Source: Massilia sp. H-1 (lineage in GTDB: Bacteria > Pseudomonadota > Gammaproteobacteria > Burkholderiales > Burkholderiaceae_D). From it: a stretch of DNA of 64,000 nt. Made by a program: the position numbers and the translations under genes. Positions 45,162 to 55,216 of this stretch are shown here, piece after piece (position 1 is the stretch's first letter; each line of letters starts with the position of its first letter). The notes beneath the pieces were generated by a model. That model saw only the letters and a list, made by a program, of their open reading frames with translations, had not been told where the DNA came from and ran no database searches. The stretch is taken from the NCBI GenBank assembly GCA_024703915.1, contig CP087969.1, positions 1,612,001 through 1,676,000 on the forward strand, given 5' to 3'.

Positions 45162-45910
45162 TGCGTCACCTCGATGAACAGTTCTTCCAGCGACAGCGGC
45201 GACAGCCGCGCGTGCTGGCCGCGTTCCCCGGTTCGCGCTTTCCATCAGCGCGTCGAGGGAACCCTGCAGCACGATCTTGCCTTCCTTGAGGAAGGCCAGG
45301 TCGAGCGCCACCCGTTCGAGGTCCGACAGGATGTGGGTAGAGAACACGACGGTGGTGTCGCGTTCGATCACGCCGTCGATCAGTTCGCGCAGGAAGTCGC
45401 GCCGGCCGACCGGGTCGAGCGCGGACACCGGCTCGTCCAGCACCAGCAATTGCGGGTCGTGGGCCAGCGCGCGGATGATCGACAGGCGCTGCTTTCGCCG
45501 CCCGACAGCTTGCTGATGGCACGCGCGCACTTGAGTTCATCGAAACCCCAGCGCGTCAGCAGCGCCTTGACCTTGGCGTCGTTCCAATGCGGGTACAGGG
45601 CCTTGAAGTAGTCGAGCATCTGGCGCGGCGTCATCCATTCGAACAGGTCGGACTGCTGCGGCACGTAGCCGATGCGGGCCCGGGTCTGGTCCGACAAGTT
45701 GGCGACGTCTTCGCCGAACAGACGCACGCTGCCCGCATCGCATTCGCGCAGGCCCAGCAGGCACTCGATCAGGGTCGATTTGCTTAGGCGCCGTTACGGC
45801 CGAGCAGGCCGATGACCTGGCCGGGCGCGACGTCCCAGTCGAGTCCGGCCAGCACGCTGCGCGCCGTAGTATTTATCGATCGAGGAAACAGCAATGACAG
45901 GTGCACTCAT
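45158..45910 (-). CDS. ABC transporter ATP-binding protein (YtrB-like)
   Basis: About 245 residues from the ATG at 45910. Walker A lies across the lesion at about 45780-45790 (Gly-Arg-Asn-Gly-Ala-Gly-Lys). YVPQQSDLFEWMTPRQML gives the Q loop, KLSGGEKQRLSIIRAL the signature, LLVLDEPVSALDP Walker B and STHILSDLERVAL the switch His. Breaks at 45785, about 45490, 45220 and about 45865. Preceded by a GntR regulator, the ytr-type arrangement of cell-envelope-stress transporters. Confidence 0.9.
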
Positions 45911-46306
45911 GGCTTGGCTTTCAAAATGGTCTTGAACAGGGCGAGAACGGTAGCGGGATCGAGTTCGAGCTGGCTCGCTTCGAGCGCCGCCCGCTCCAGG
46001 CTGGGGCGCAGCAGTTCGGTGCGGCTGGCCACGCTGTGGCCCGCCTTGGGGGCGTCGGCCACGATCATGCCGAGGCCGCGGCGGCGGCGTGAGCGCGCCC
46101 TCGAGCTCGAGCAGGCCGTAAGCCTTGGACACGGTCATGGGATTGAGCGCGAGCGCCTGGGCGATCTCGCGCACCGAGGGCATGGCGTCGCCGGGCGCGA
46201 GCTGGCCGCCCGCGATCAGGCGCCGCGCCTGCTCGACCAGCTGGCGGTAGATCGGTTCGGACGAGCCGGTCGCGATCGAGAAAATTTGGGGCGTGTGCGT
46301 TGTCAT
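45907..46306 (-). CDS. GntR-family regulator (YtrA subfamily)
   Basis: Short GntR protein of about 130 residues: winged helix with EPIYRQLVEQARRLIAGGQL, MPSVREIAQALALNPMTVSKAYGLLELEG; after the break near 46085-46090 a short dimerisation tail ending LALFKTILKAKP. The small tail without large effector domain is typical of YtrA regulators of ABC operons. Stop overlaps the ABC start (ATGA). The palindrome at 46410-46429, about 105 bp upstream, is a fitting operator. Confidence 0.85.
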
Positions 46307-46318
46307 AGTTGGTGCCCA

Positions 46319-46401
46319 TCGCCCTCGCGAAGGCGGGGGTCCATAGCGCGTCACCGACGTTGATCAGCGTGCTATGGGCCCCCTGCCTTCACGAGGGCGG
46401 T
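46319..46401. repeat. Long imperfect inverted repeat in the gntR leader
   Basis: Left arm (from 46320, CGCCCTCGCGAAGGCGGGGG, then CCATAGC) and right arm (CTATGGGCCCCCTGCC to GAGGGCGG) are complementary over about 30 bases with four mismatches and bracket an 18-base loop. It could form a long hairpin in the gntR leader. Core sequence resembles the REP-like repeat at 41061. Confidence 0.65.
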
Positions 46402-46409
46402 GTGCTTAG

Positions 46410-46429
46410 TGTATTAATTAACTAATACA
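46410..46429 (-). promoter_or_regulatory. Palindrome TGTATTA-N6-TAATACA, candidate GntR operator
   Basis: A perfect 7+7 palindrome in an AT-rich island upstream of gntR, within TGTATTAATTAACTAATACA. YtrA-type GntR proteins bind such GT-N-AC-type palindromes overlapping their own promoter. The neighbouring CAGTATACGTAC could contribute a -35 or a second half-site. Confidence 0.65.
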
Positions 46430-46537
46430 GTATACGTACACGGACACCGCGTCAAGCGTTGTGCAGAAAGAAAGGGGAAGGAGGCGGCGACACCGCCGAG
46501 CGCCGGTACGCTCGGGGCATCGCCTGGGTAAAGCGGA

Positions 46538-47120
46538 TTACAGGTGAGGAATGATCTGCGACATCAGGTCGTCGAAGGTACGGCCGTTGCCGTTTTCGCC
46601 GATCGCGTGCATCTTCCACTCGCCGTTGTGACGGTACAGCTTGGCCATGATCTGGGCCGTGTGGGCGCCCTGGACCGACAGGTTGTACTTGGCCACTTCT
46701 TTGTTGTTGCTGGTGTTGACGATGCGGCAGAACGCGTTTTCGACCTGGGCGAAGCTCTGGCCCGTGAAGCTGTTCACGGTGAATACCAGCGACTTGACGC
46801 TGGACGGCACATTGGCCAGATCGACGATGATCTGCTCGTCGTCGCCGTCATGCGCTGCCGGTGCGGTTGTCGCCCGTGTGCACGATGCTGCCGTCACGGC
46901 TTTTCAGCTGGCGGAACCAGACGATGTCGACCGGCTTGTTGGCTTCGTCGAACATGACGCACGATGCATCGAGGTCGATGGTTTCGGTCTTGCCGCCGAA
47001 ACCGAAAATACCCTTGGTCTTGACGGCATCCCAGCCCAGACCCATCGTGATTTTGGTCAGCGTGCCACCCGCTTCTTTGTCGAGCGAGATCTTCTGGCCT
47101 TTTTGCAAATTGACTGACAT
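46538..47120 (-). CDS. TerD family protein
   Basis: Cytoplasmic TerD/CABP1-like stress protein of about 193 residues: MSVNLQKGQKISLDKEAGG, ITMGLGWD, IDLDASCVMFDEANKPVD, GDDEQIIVDLANVPSSVKSL and YRHNGEWKMHAIGENGNG. The acidic DLDAS and GDDE elements coordinate calcium in this family. Linked to tellurite, phage and colicin tolerance in other bacteria; the exact activity is unknown. One break near 46851-46862 (before HDGDDE). Last gene of the TerD-AIM24 set. Confidence 0.93.
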
Positions 47121-47135
47121 GTGATACCTCCTTGG

Positions 47136-47839
47136 TTAGCGGCCCTGGGCCTGCTGAATCACCCACGCCCGGAACGATTCGCGGTTGCGTGAACATACAT
47201 ATACTTTGCCATTGCCGGAGAACTTGAGCACCATCCCCTCGCCGCTGGTCTGGCTGTTGATCAGGTTGCCGATGAAGCCGCCGCTCTGGCCGGTCGTGAT
47301 CGAAATTTCGTAACGCAGGGCGCTGTCCCAGCACACCACGTGCGAATTGTCGATCGTGATGTCCTTGCCTGCGGTCACTTCCAGTTCCGACATCGAGCCG
47401 AAGCCCGACACCACGACCTGGCCGTTGCCGCTCGTTTCGGTGACGAAGAAGCCGCCGCTGTTGGCGAACAAGGCATTGCCCAGACTCTGGGTGCGCACCT
47501 TCAGTTCCACTTTCGAGCTGGCGGCAACGAAGGCGCCGTCGCTGAGCATGTACTGGCGCGGACCGACGTCGACCACCTGCATCGCACCGGGCAGGGTTGG
47601 CGAGAGCAGGCAATCGCCGCCGTCGCGCACCGCTTCGATGTGCTGCTGGAAGAACGATTCACCGTTCATGCGAAGCGGCGCATCAGCGCAGCGCCGAAGC
47701 CGCCGCGCATCTGGCCCTTGAGGTCCAGACCCGACTCCATCATCACCATCGCACCGGACTCGCAGTAGATGGTTTCGCCGCGTGTCATCGACACGTGGAG
47801 GAACGGGTCCACGTCCCCGGTTACTGTAAACACTGGCAT
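47136..47839 (-). CDS. AIM24/TIGR00266 family protein
   Basis: About 233 residues starting MPVFTVTGDVDPFLHVSM, then RGETIYCESGAMVMMESGLDL and RGGFGAALMRRFA, a break at 47667, then GESFFQQHIEA, LFANSGGFFVTETSGNGQVV and SGNGKVYVCSRN. This duplicated beta-prism (AIM24/DUF124) protein often neighbours ter genes in bacteria. It lies between the two TerD genes. Confidence 0.9.
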
Positions 47840-47893
47840 GAATAACTCCTTAGATCGTGCGGCCCGCCACTGCTGCGCGGGCCGCCAATTCCA

Positions 47894-48476
47894 TTAAACG
47901 TTGACGCCGTAATTCTTCGCCAGTGGGCCCAGGCCGCCCTTGAAGCCCTGGCCGATGGCCTTGAACTTCCAGTCGGCGCTTAAGCGCGGTAGACTTCACC
48001 GAAGATCATGGCCGCTTCGGTCGAGCCGTCTTCCGACAGGTCGAAGCGGGCGATCTCGGCGTTGCCGCTGGCGTTGACGCAACGAACGAATGCCTTCGAT
48101 ACCATGCCGAAATTCTGGCGGCGCGCTTCGGCGTCGTGGATGGTGACGGCGAAGATCACTTTCTCGACATCGGCAGGTACGCGGGTCAGGTCGATGGTAA
48201 CAGTTTCATCGTCGCCGTCGCCAGCACCGGTGGTGTTGTCGCCCGAGTGAACGACCGAGCCGTCCACCGATTTCAGGTTGTTGTAGAACACGAAGTCGGC
48301 GTCCGAGCGGACTTTGCCCTCGGCATTGACGAGGAAGACCGCGCCGTCCAGGTCAGAAGCTTTAAGGCGCCGTCGGTGGCGCGGGTGTCCCAGCCGAGGC
48401 CGACGATCATTTTCGACAGGCCAGGCGCTTCTTTGCTCAGGTTGACGTTACCGCCTTTTTGCAGACTGATAGCCAT
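47894..48476 (-). CDS. TerD family protein, second copy
   Basis: Paralogue of the gene at 46538: [73 protein letters not shown] then [15 protein letters not shown]. 192 residues. Same calcium-binding acidic patches. Breaks at 48355 (before Ala-Ser-Asp) and 47980-47987 (GCTTAAGC for GCCGGC). Confidence 0.93.
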
Positions 48477-48572
48477 GTAGTTCTCCAGTTATGTAGTTGA
48501 GGTTTTCAATGAACACCGGGTCTTGCGCAGCGCAGCGAACTGGTGTTCTTCCGTTCGCCGCGCATTTCTGAA

Positions 48573-49625
48573 TTAAGCCGTGAGCAACTGCTCTTGTTTT
48601 CTGTGACGGACCGACGACCACAGCGAGGCGACGATGAAGGCTACCCCGATCAGACCGGTGAAGATTTCCGGAATGTGGAACTTCATACTTGCCAGCATGA
48701 TCAACGCCAGGATACCGATCGCATAGTGCGCGCCGTGTTCGAGGTAGACATACTCGTCGAGCGTACCCTGTTTCACCAGGAACACCGTCATCGAACGGAC
48801 GAACATCGCGCCAACGGCCAGGCCCAGCATGATGATCACGACGTCGTTGGTGATCGCGAAGGCGCCGATCACGCCATCGAAACTGAACGAGGCATCGAGC
48901 ACTTCGAGGTACAGGAAGCCTGCCACACCGCCGCGCTTGACCATGTCGCCGACGTTGCCGTCCGCTTCTTCGGAGCCTTCCAGCAGGCCGGACAGCATGT
49001 CCACGCCCACATAAATCATGATGCCCCACAGGCCGGACAGCAGGACCACCAGTTTCTGGCCTTCTTCGACCAGGCCCATGCTGGCCATCAGCGCGCCGAG
49101 GGCGATCATGACCGAGATCGACGATACCTTGCCCAGCGAACCGAGCTTGGCTTCCACGTTGCCGAGCCAGTGCATTTCCTTCTCATCATCGAGCAGGAAG
49201 TTCAGGAACACCAGCAGCAGGAACATGCCGCCGAAGGCCGCCACTTCCGCGTGGTGGTTGGTCAGGTGCGTCGAGAACGCTTTCGGATCGGACAAGGCCA
49301 GATTCCACACTTCGCCCATGCCCAGATTAGCAGCCACCGCGACAATTACCAGCGGGAATACGAGACGCATACCGAACACGGCGATGATGATGCCCACGCC
49401 GAGGAACAGTTTTTGCCAGAATTCATCCCAGGTCTTGAGGACCGAGGCATTGACCACTGCGTTGTCGAACGACAGCGACACTTCCATCACGGCCAGAATC
49501 GCCGCGATACCGACCGCCGTCAGGGCAGCATGCATGGCATTGTCGCCGCCGTGCGAGTAACCCCAATAGCCAGCCACGATCAAGCAAACGATCGTGACAA
49601 TAATGGACCATCTGAAATGCTTCAT
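48573..49625 (-). CDS. DUF475/TerC-like membrane protein
   Basis: 350 residues, uninterrupted, with nine or so membrane helices. EVSLSFDNAVVNASVL and FSFDGVIGAFAITNDVVII are the paired acidic-SFDN motifs of the TerC/DUF475 transporters implicated in metal (manganese) homeostasis and tellurite resistance. ATG at 49625 follows AAGGGG; a further upstream ATG (49652) is possible. Close to the two TerD genes, with the same orientation, so likely part of the same stress unit. Confidence 0.92.
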   Translation of the reverse strand: MKHFRWSIIVTIVCLIVAGYWGYSHGGDNAMHAALTAVGIAAILAVMEVSLSFDNAVVNASVLKTWDEFWQKLFLGVGIIIAVFGMRLVFPLVIVAVAANLGMGEVWNLALSDPKAFSTHLTNHHAEVAAFGGMFLLLVFLNFLLDDEKEMHWLGNVEAKLGSLGKVSSISVMIALGALMASMGLVEEGQKLVVLLSGLWGIMIYVGVDMLSGLLEGSEEADGNVGDMVKRGGVAGFLYLEVLDASFSFDGVIGAFAITNDVVIIMLGLAVGAMFVRSMTVFLVKQGTLDEYVYLEHGAHYAIGILALIMLASMKFHIPEIFTGLIGVAFIVASLWSSVRHRKQEQLLTA

Positions 49626-49703
49626 CTTTTCATTCCCCTTGTTGTTTATCAAACTACTGGGACGTAGTGTAGTCGTCCCCGTTCAATTTAAAAATAGGAG
49701 ATA

Positions 49704-50644
49704 ATGAGAGAATTACTTCGGAAAAACAGAACTATGAAGAATACGGGCATGAATTTCCGTCACCTGTACTACTTTTGGGTGGTGGCCAAGGAGGGCGGCA
49801 TCACGCGCGCCGCGACCCGGCTCGGGCTGGCCGTGCAAACCATCAGCACCCAGCTCGCCCTGCTCGAGCAGTCGGTCGGCAAGTCGCTGTTCATGCCCCA
49901 GGGCCGGTCCCTGATGCTGACCGAGGCCGGGCGCCTGGCCATGGTCTATGCCGACCAGATCTTTCTGCTGGGCGAACAGTTGCAGGAAGCCCTGGGCGAA
50001 GCCGACAGCAAGCGTACCCGGCTCACGGTCGGCATTTCCGATTCGCTGCCCAAGCTGACCGCCTTCCGCCTGCTCGAAGCGACCATGCACCTGCCCAATC
50101 CCGTGCACCTGGTGTGCTTTGAAGACCAGTTCGACGCCCTGCTGGCCGACCTGGCCCTGCACAAGCTGGACGTGGTGCTGACCGACCGCGCCGTGCGTTC
50201 CGGCACCACCTTGCGCGTGTTCAGCCACATGCTGTTCGAGAGCGCCACCATTGTGGCTAAGCGCGCCCGCCCTCGCCTCCGTCTACACCGAGAATTTCCC
50301 GGCCAGCCTGAACGACGCCCCGTTCTTATTGCCGACGCGCAATAACGCCCTGCGCGGGCGGATCGACGAATGGTTCGAGCTGCACAATGTGCGGCCCGAC
50401 GTGGTCGGCGAATTCGAAGACAACGCCCTGCTCAACACCTTCGGGCGGCGCGGCGCCAGGCCTGTTCTTCGCCCCGGCCGCCCTGGCCGCCGACATCGAA
50501 GAGCAGATCGGCGCCGTGCTGGTGGGCCAGGTGCCCCAGGTGCGCGAGCAAGTATTTGCCATTTCCAACGAGCGCAAGATCAAGCATCCGGCGGTCGAGG
50601 CAATTCTTTCCGCCGTGCATGAGGGTGTCTTCAGCTCGCCATGA
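49704..50644 (+). CDS. LysR-family regulator (NhaR-like)
   Basis: Winged helix at the N-terminus (NFRHLYYFWVVAKEGGITRAATRLGLAVQTISTQL) in the NhaR-type form, then LSR effector domain (LTVGISDSLPKLTAFRLL ... DVVLTDRAVRSG ... LLPTRNNALRGRIDEW). About 305 residues. Starts at 49704 or at the inner ATG 49749; the former has GGAG 4 bases before it. Breaks near 50258 and 50458. Divergent from the TerC-like gene with only 78 bp between, so it may regulate it; NhaR answers to sodium or pH in enterics. Confidence 0.9.
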
Positions 50645-50702
50645 ACGGTACAATGGTCTTTCCGGACCCAAGGTCCACGCTAACAACAATAACCCTTCCT
50701 TT

Positions 50703-52050
50703 ATGCACAATGCCTTATTAGTTCTGCTCGCCCTGTTCCTGGTCGTGCTGAATGGCTTCTTCGTTGCTGCCGAATTCGGCATCGTCACCCTCCGTAAAAC
50801 CCGCGTACGCGCCATTGCCAAGAGCCAGGGCGTGCGCGGCCGCCTGCTGGGCAAGGTCCACGGCCAGCTCGACGCCTACCTGTCGGCCTGCCAGCTCGGC
50901 ATCACCCTCGCCTCGCTGGGCCTGGGCTGGGTCGGCGAACCGGCCTTTGCTTAAGCCTGATCGAACCGGCCTTCGCCCTGCTCGGCGTGACTTCGCAAGC
51001 GGTCGTGCATTCGGTTTCGTTCGTGGTGGCCTTCAGCGTGATTTCCTTCCTGCACATCGTGGTGGGCGAACTGGCGCCGAAATCGCTGGCGATCCGCAAC
51101 CCGGAAGTGGTCGGCCTGTGGACCGCGCGCCGGCTGTACGTGTTTTACTGGATGATGTACCCGGCCATTTACCTGCTCAACAGCAGCGCCAATGCCGTGC
51201 TCTCGCTGGCCGGGCTGGCTTAGCAAGGGCGGGCACGACGCGCACTACTCGACCGACGAACTGGAAGCTGATCCTGCGCACCAGCCAGCCGGGCGAAAAA
51301 TTCACGCGCGACGAGCGCCATATCCTGGCCCAGTCGCTCGACTTCTCGCAGCTGTCGGTGGCCGACCTGATGCGTCCGATCAATGAAGTGATCGCCCTGC
51401 ACGCCAACAAGTCGCTCGAAGACAATCTGCAAACCGTGGTGCGCAACCGCTTCCAGCCGCTATCCCTACTTCGACGCCAATGGCGAAGACGTGCTCGGCG
51501 TGATCCACCTGAAAGACTTGTTTTTCGCCCAGCAGGCTTAAGCAAGACCATCACCGACCTGACCGGCTTCCTGCGGCCGGTGGAAACCATGTCAGCGCGC
51601 ACACGCCACAAAACCATGTTCCGCCGCTTCCGCGACGGCGCGCCGCACTTCGCGCTGATCGGTGAAAAGGGCAAGCGCCCGGTCGGCTTCATCACGCTCG
51701 ACAATTTACTGGGCGCCATGGTCGGCGAAATCCGCGACGAATTCCGCCTCAACGAAAACGACTGGCTGCGCCAGCCGGACGGCACCCTGATCGGCAAGGC
51801 CAGCTTGCCGATCTTCTCGCTCGAACGGATCCTGGGGCGCGACATCGACAATGAAACGCTGGGGCTGGACGAAGTCGAATCGGTGGGCGGCCTGATCATG
51901 GTCAAGCTGGGCGACATCCCGAAGCAGGGCCAGAAAATCGAATTCCCCTACTTCGACATCGTCGTCAAAAAAATGAACGGCCCGCGCATCGTGCTGGTCA
52001 AAGTGATTCCCCAGTCCACCCGCCCGGGCGATACCGACGAGCAGGACTGA
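50703..52050 (+). CDS. CorC/HlyC family membrane protein (DUF21-CBS-CorC)
   Basis: About 445 residues: N-terminal DUF21/CNNM membrane region with three or four helices (LLVLLALFLVVLNGFFVAAEFGIVTLRKTR, CQLGITLASLGLGWVGEP, VVAFSVISFLHIVVGEL), a CBS pair (SQLSVADLMRPINEVIAL onwards) and the C-terminal CorC_HlyC transporter-associated domain (LPIFSLERILGRDI ... GGLIMVKLGDIP). Likely a magnesium/cobalt extrusion protein or a regulator. Breaks near 50951, 51222, 51270, 51465, 51537 and 51600. Confidence 0.92.
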
Positions 52051-52054
52051 GGCC

Positions 52055-53902
52055 TTACCAGGCCCAGAGCGCAAACCCGGCCAGGTGGAAGGCGGCCAGC
52101 CAGCCGGCCAGCACCACCGCGCCGAGCGAGCCGAGCAGGCAGCGCCATTTCGCCAGCGTGGCCGTCTCGCTGCGCCAGCCGCCGACACTGCTCGCCATCC
52201 CCGCGATGGCCAGCAGCGGGAAGGCCACCGAGCACAGGAAGATGCCCACCGTCTGCCAGCTCAGCTCGGCCAGCAAATGCAGCTGCAGATTGCTGGCGCA
52301 TACCGCCGCGGCAATCAGCGTCAGCAAGGCCAGCGCAGGCAGGCGGCGGGTCCAGGGATTGCGCATGGCCTTGCGGCGGCCGAACGGCACCGTGACCAGC
52401 AACAGCAGCGACAGCAGCACGCTGGCCAGCGGCGCGACCACACCCACCATGGAACTGCGCTCGAGCATCACGCCGTCGAGTTCGATCCGGCTGACCTGCC
52501 CCGACTGATCGCGCAACAAGATCCCGTTGGCCACCGCGCCGCCGTCATCGGTATCGGCCAGCAAATCCTTGCCCAGATGATGGAGACGCGCTTCCATGCC
52601 CATGCCCGGCACAGGCGGCGTGATCCGCAGCGTGCTGCCGTCCGCCGTGACGTGGCCGCTGCCCATCAGATAGGTCGGCAGGGCCAGCAGCGAGATACGC
52701 GGATTGACCGTGCGGAACCAGCCATCGGCAGCCAGCGGGCAAGGGGGACCGGCTGCGGCTTCGCGGCCGCCTCGCCATGCCGTGCCGCGAGGAAGCGGAC
52801 CAGTGGCAATTCGGCCATGCGCAAGATGTTTTCGCTGTTGAGCATGAGCACGTAGCCGGTGCCGCTGCGGGTGTCATGATGCATGCTGGCCACGGCGCCC
52901 ATCACGCCACCGCTGTGTCCCTGCCAGCGGCTGCCGTCAACCACGCGGTTGCGCTGACCGAGCCCGTTTCCATAGCCGAGTCCGGCATCGGCGCTGCTGC
53001 CGCCTTGCTGCTGGCGCATGGCCGCCACCGTGGCTAAGCGCCAGCACGCCCGGCGCCGAGGCGCCATCGGTGAGGAAAAAGCGGCCCAGGCGTGCCAGAT
53101 CATGCAGCATTGCTCCACAGCGCGCCCTGGGCCTGGGTCAGGTCGAACGGCATCGGCATCTGGCGCATCTGCTCATCGGCGTGGGCCGACGCATGGTCGC
53201 CCGCCATGGCCGCGCTGGCCAGCGCGGTCGTGTGGCGCATGTCCAGCGGCAGCAAGACCTGGCGCGTGACGATCTCGTCCCACGGTTGATGGTAATGCGC
53301 TTCCAGTATGGCGCCGAGCAAGACATAGCCGGTATTGCTGTAGCTCTGGCTGGTGCCGGGGCGCCAGCGCACCTGCAGCGATTCGGGATGGCTGATCAGG
53401 GCGTCAAGATGGCGGCCGCGGCGTTCGGTGGCGGAAAAGAAGGAAGTCGGATGAGTATCGTCCAGGCCTAGGCCGTGTGGGTGAGCAGGTGCACGACGCG
53501 CACCGGGGCCGCATCGGCATACGGATTGTGGATCGGCGCCGTCGGCAGCAATTGCGCCACCGGGGTCTGCAAATTGAAGCGGCCTTGCTCGATCAATTGC
53601 ATGATCGCGATGGCGGTGACGCTCTTGCTGATCGAGCCGATGCGGAACAAGGTGGCGGGCGACACGGGGGCGCCGGAGGCGGCATTGGCGCGGCCGATGC
53701 TGCCCGACAGCAGCAGACCATTGCGGTCGAACAGCGCATAGCTGGCGCCGGGAATACTGTTTTCCTGCATGACCTGCACGAGCGCGGTGCGCAGCGCGGC
53801 GGGACCGGATGGCGCGGACGGGGTCGTTGCAGCAAACACGGCGCCGGACACGGCAACGCACATCGACGCGAACACAAACTGGCAGGTAGAAATCAATCGC
53901 AT
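52055..53902 (-). CDS. Membrane-anchored serine hydrolase (class C beta-lactamase fold)
   Basis: About 610 residues: signal peptide (residues 1-24), beta-lactamase/DD-peptidase-like domain with SxxK in FRIGSISKSVTAIA, YxN in SQSYSNTGYVLLG and HSGG in WQGHSGGVMG, then a C-terminal domain with about four membrane helices (residues ~475-610, VAPLASVLLSLLLLVTVPFG, LLTLIAAAVCASNLQLHLL, GIFLCSVAFPLLAIAGM, LGAVVLAGWLAAFHLAG). These are typical of a peptidase or esterase of family S12. Substrate unknown. Breaks near 53470, 53110, 53035 and 52735. Converges with corC (4 bases between stops). Confidence 0.88.
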
Positions 53903-54043
53903 ATGAATTTTTCCTCAAGAGCACGTTCAGCCGTGCGATGAAGAAATTTTCCACGATATCAAGCCCCACACTTGCCGCTTTGCGACGAAGCCAGCCCAGC
54001 CGCCGACAAAACCAAACGATACCCGACGAAATGCAAATTCAAT

Positions 54044-54114
54044 GTTTCACATTCGGGGTCAGACCTCCATTCTGAAACAATTTCAGAATGGAGGTCTGAC
54101 CCTGATTGTGAAAC
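54044..54114. repeat. Long hairpin with GTTTCAC ends
   Basis: Arms GTTTCAC ... GGGTCAGACCTCCATTCTGA and TCAGAATGGAGGTCTGACCC ... GTGAAAC are complementary across about 27 bases with a small internal loop and a 7-base loop. A T run follows on the plus strand. It overlaps the tail of the permease gene and could end it (minus) or be a mobile-like palindrome. Confidence 0.7.
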
Positions 54115-55189
54115 TTTTTAGGAGGGGGTGGCAGCAAGCGGCGGGCGGTTCGATGCCGGTCCATTCGCGGATCAGGGAGTAGCCGACGGCCAGCAGCACG
54201 GGGCCGATGAACAGGCCGACGAAGCCGAAGGCGAGCACGCCGCCGAGCACGCCCAGCAGCACCAGCAGGAAGGGCAAGCTGCTGCCGCGGCTGATCAGCA
54301 TCGGCTTGACGACGTTGTCCACGCCACTGATCAGGAGCAAGCCCCAGACCAGGATGAACACGGCCCACCCCGTCTGGCCCTGGTTGAACAGGTAGATCGC
54401 GGCCCCGCCCCAGATGATCGGCGGGCCGACCGGCACCAGCGACATCACGAAGGTGGCAAAGCCCAGCAGCAGGACGCCCGGCACGCTTAAGCAATCGCGA
54501 AAGCCGAGCGCGGCCACCAGCGCTTGCGCCAGCGCGGTGCCGAGCAAGCCGTACATGACGCCGCGCACGGTGTGGCTGACGGTGGTGGCAATGCGTTCGG
54601 CCGACGGGCCGATGATGCGGTCCATGGCCACGCTGATCGCGCAGCAGCAGCGCGTGGCCGTCACGGTACAGGAAGAAACTGACGAAGGCGGCCAGACTCA
54701 TTTGCGCCACGCCGGCGCCCAGCACGATGCCGCCGTCCAGCAGGTAGTGGCGCAGCTACTCGAGCATGCGCTTGGCCAGTTCCATCATTTGCTCGCGGCT
54801 GCCCACCAGCTCGCGCACGTATTTGTCGGCCGTGTCGCCGATCAGCGGCAATTGCTTCACCCACGAGGGCGGTTCGACGTGGCCGCTGTCGACCGCCAGC
54901 TTGAGCTGGTCGTACATGCGCCCGACGTCGTCGGCCAGGTTGTAGGCCACCAGCGCGATCGGCAGGATCACGACCAGCAGCAGCGACAGCGTGAGTGTGA
55001 GGGCGGCAATGGTGTGCCTAAGCCTTTCATGCGCGCGAGCAGGAGCAGGTACAGGGGCCAGGAGGAGATGACGACGGCGGCGGCGAACAGGATCGCCGCC
55101 AGGAAGGGCCGCAGGACGTACAGGCAGCCGATCCCGAGCAGGGTGATCGCGCCAATCGATGCCAGGTTCTTGCCGCCGCGGGTTTCCAT
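54083..55189 (-). CDS. AI-2E family transporter (UPF0118)
   Basis: Polytopic permease of about 365 residues with seven or eight membrane helices: SIGAITLLGIGCLYVLRPFLAAILFAAAVVIS, LTLSLLLVVILPIALVAYNLA, then a periplasmic domain, VLLLGFATFVMSLVPVGPPIIWGG, GWAVFILVWGLLLISGVDNVVKPMLIS and FVGLFIGPVLLAVGYSLIREW, which is the family hallmark. Substrate unknown (some family members export AI-2 or act as sodium/proton antiporters). Starts at the ATG 55189 (GTG at 55195 in frame). Breaks near 55018, 54757, 54640 and 54485. The last residues run into the hairpin at 54044, so the true stop is uncertain. Confidence 0.85.
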
Positions 55190-55216
55190 GCGCACCTTGA
55201 GGTGGTTGTTGTAACC

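Noticed and set aside
52055..53902. A beta-lactamase resistance gene
   Set aside because: The membrane C-terminal domain and family S12 features fit a peptidase/esterase of unknown substrate; nothing shows antibiotic hydrolysis.
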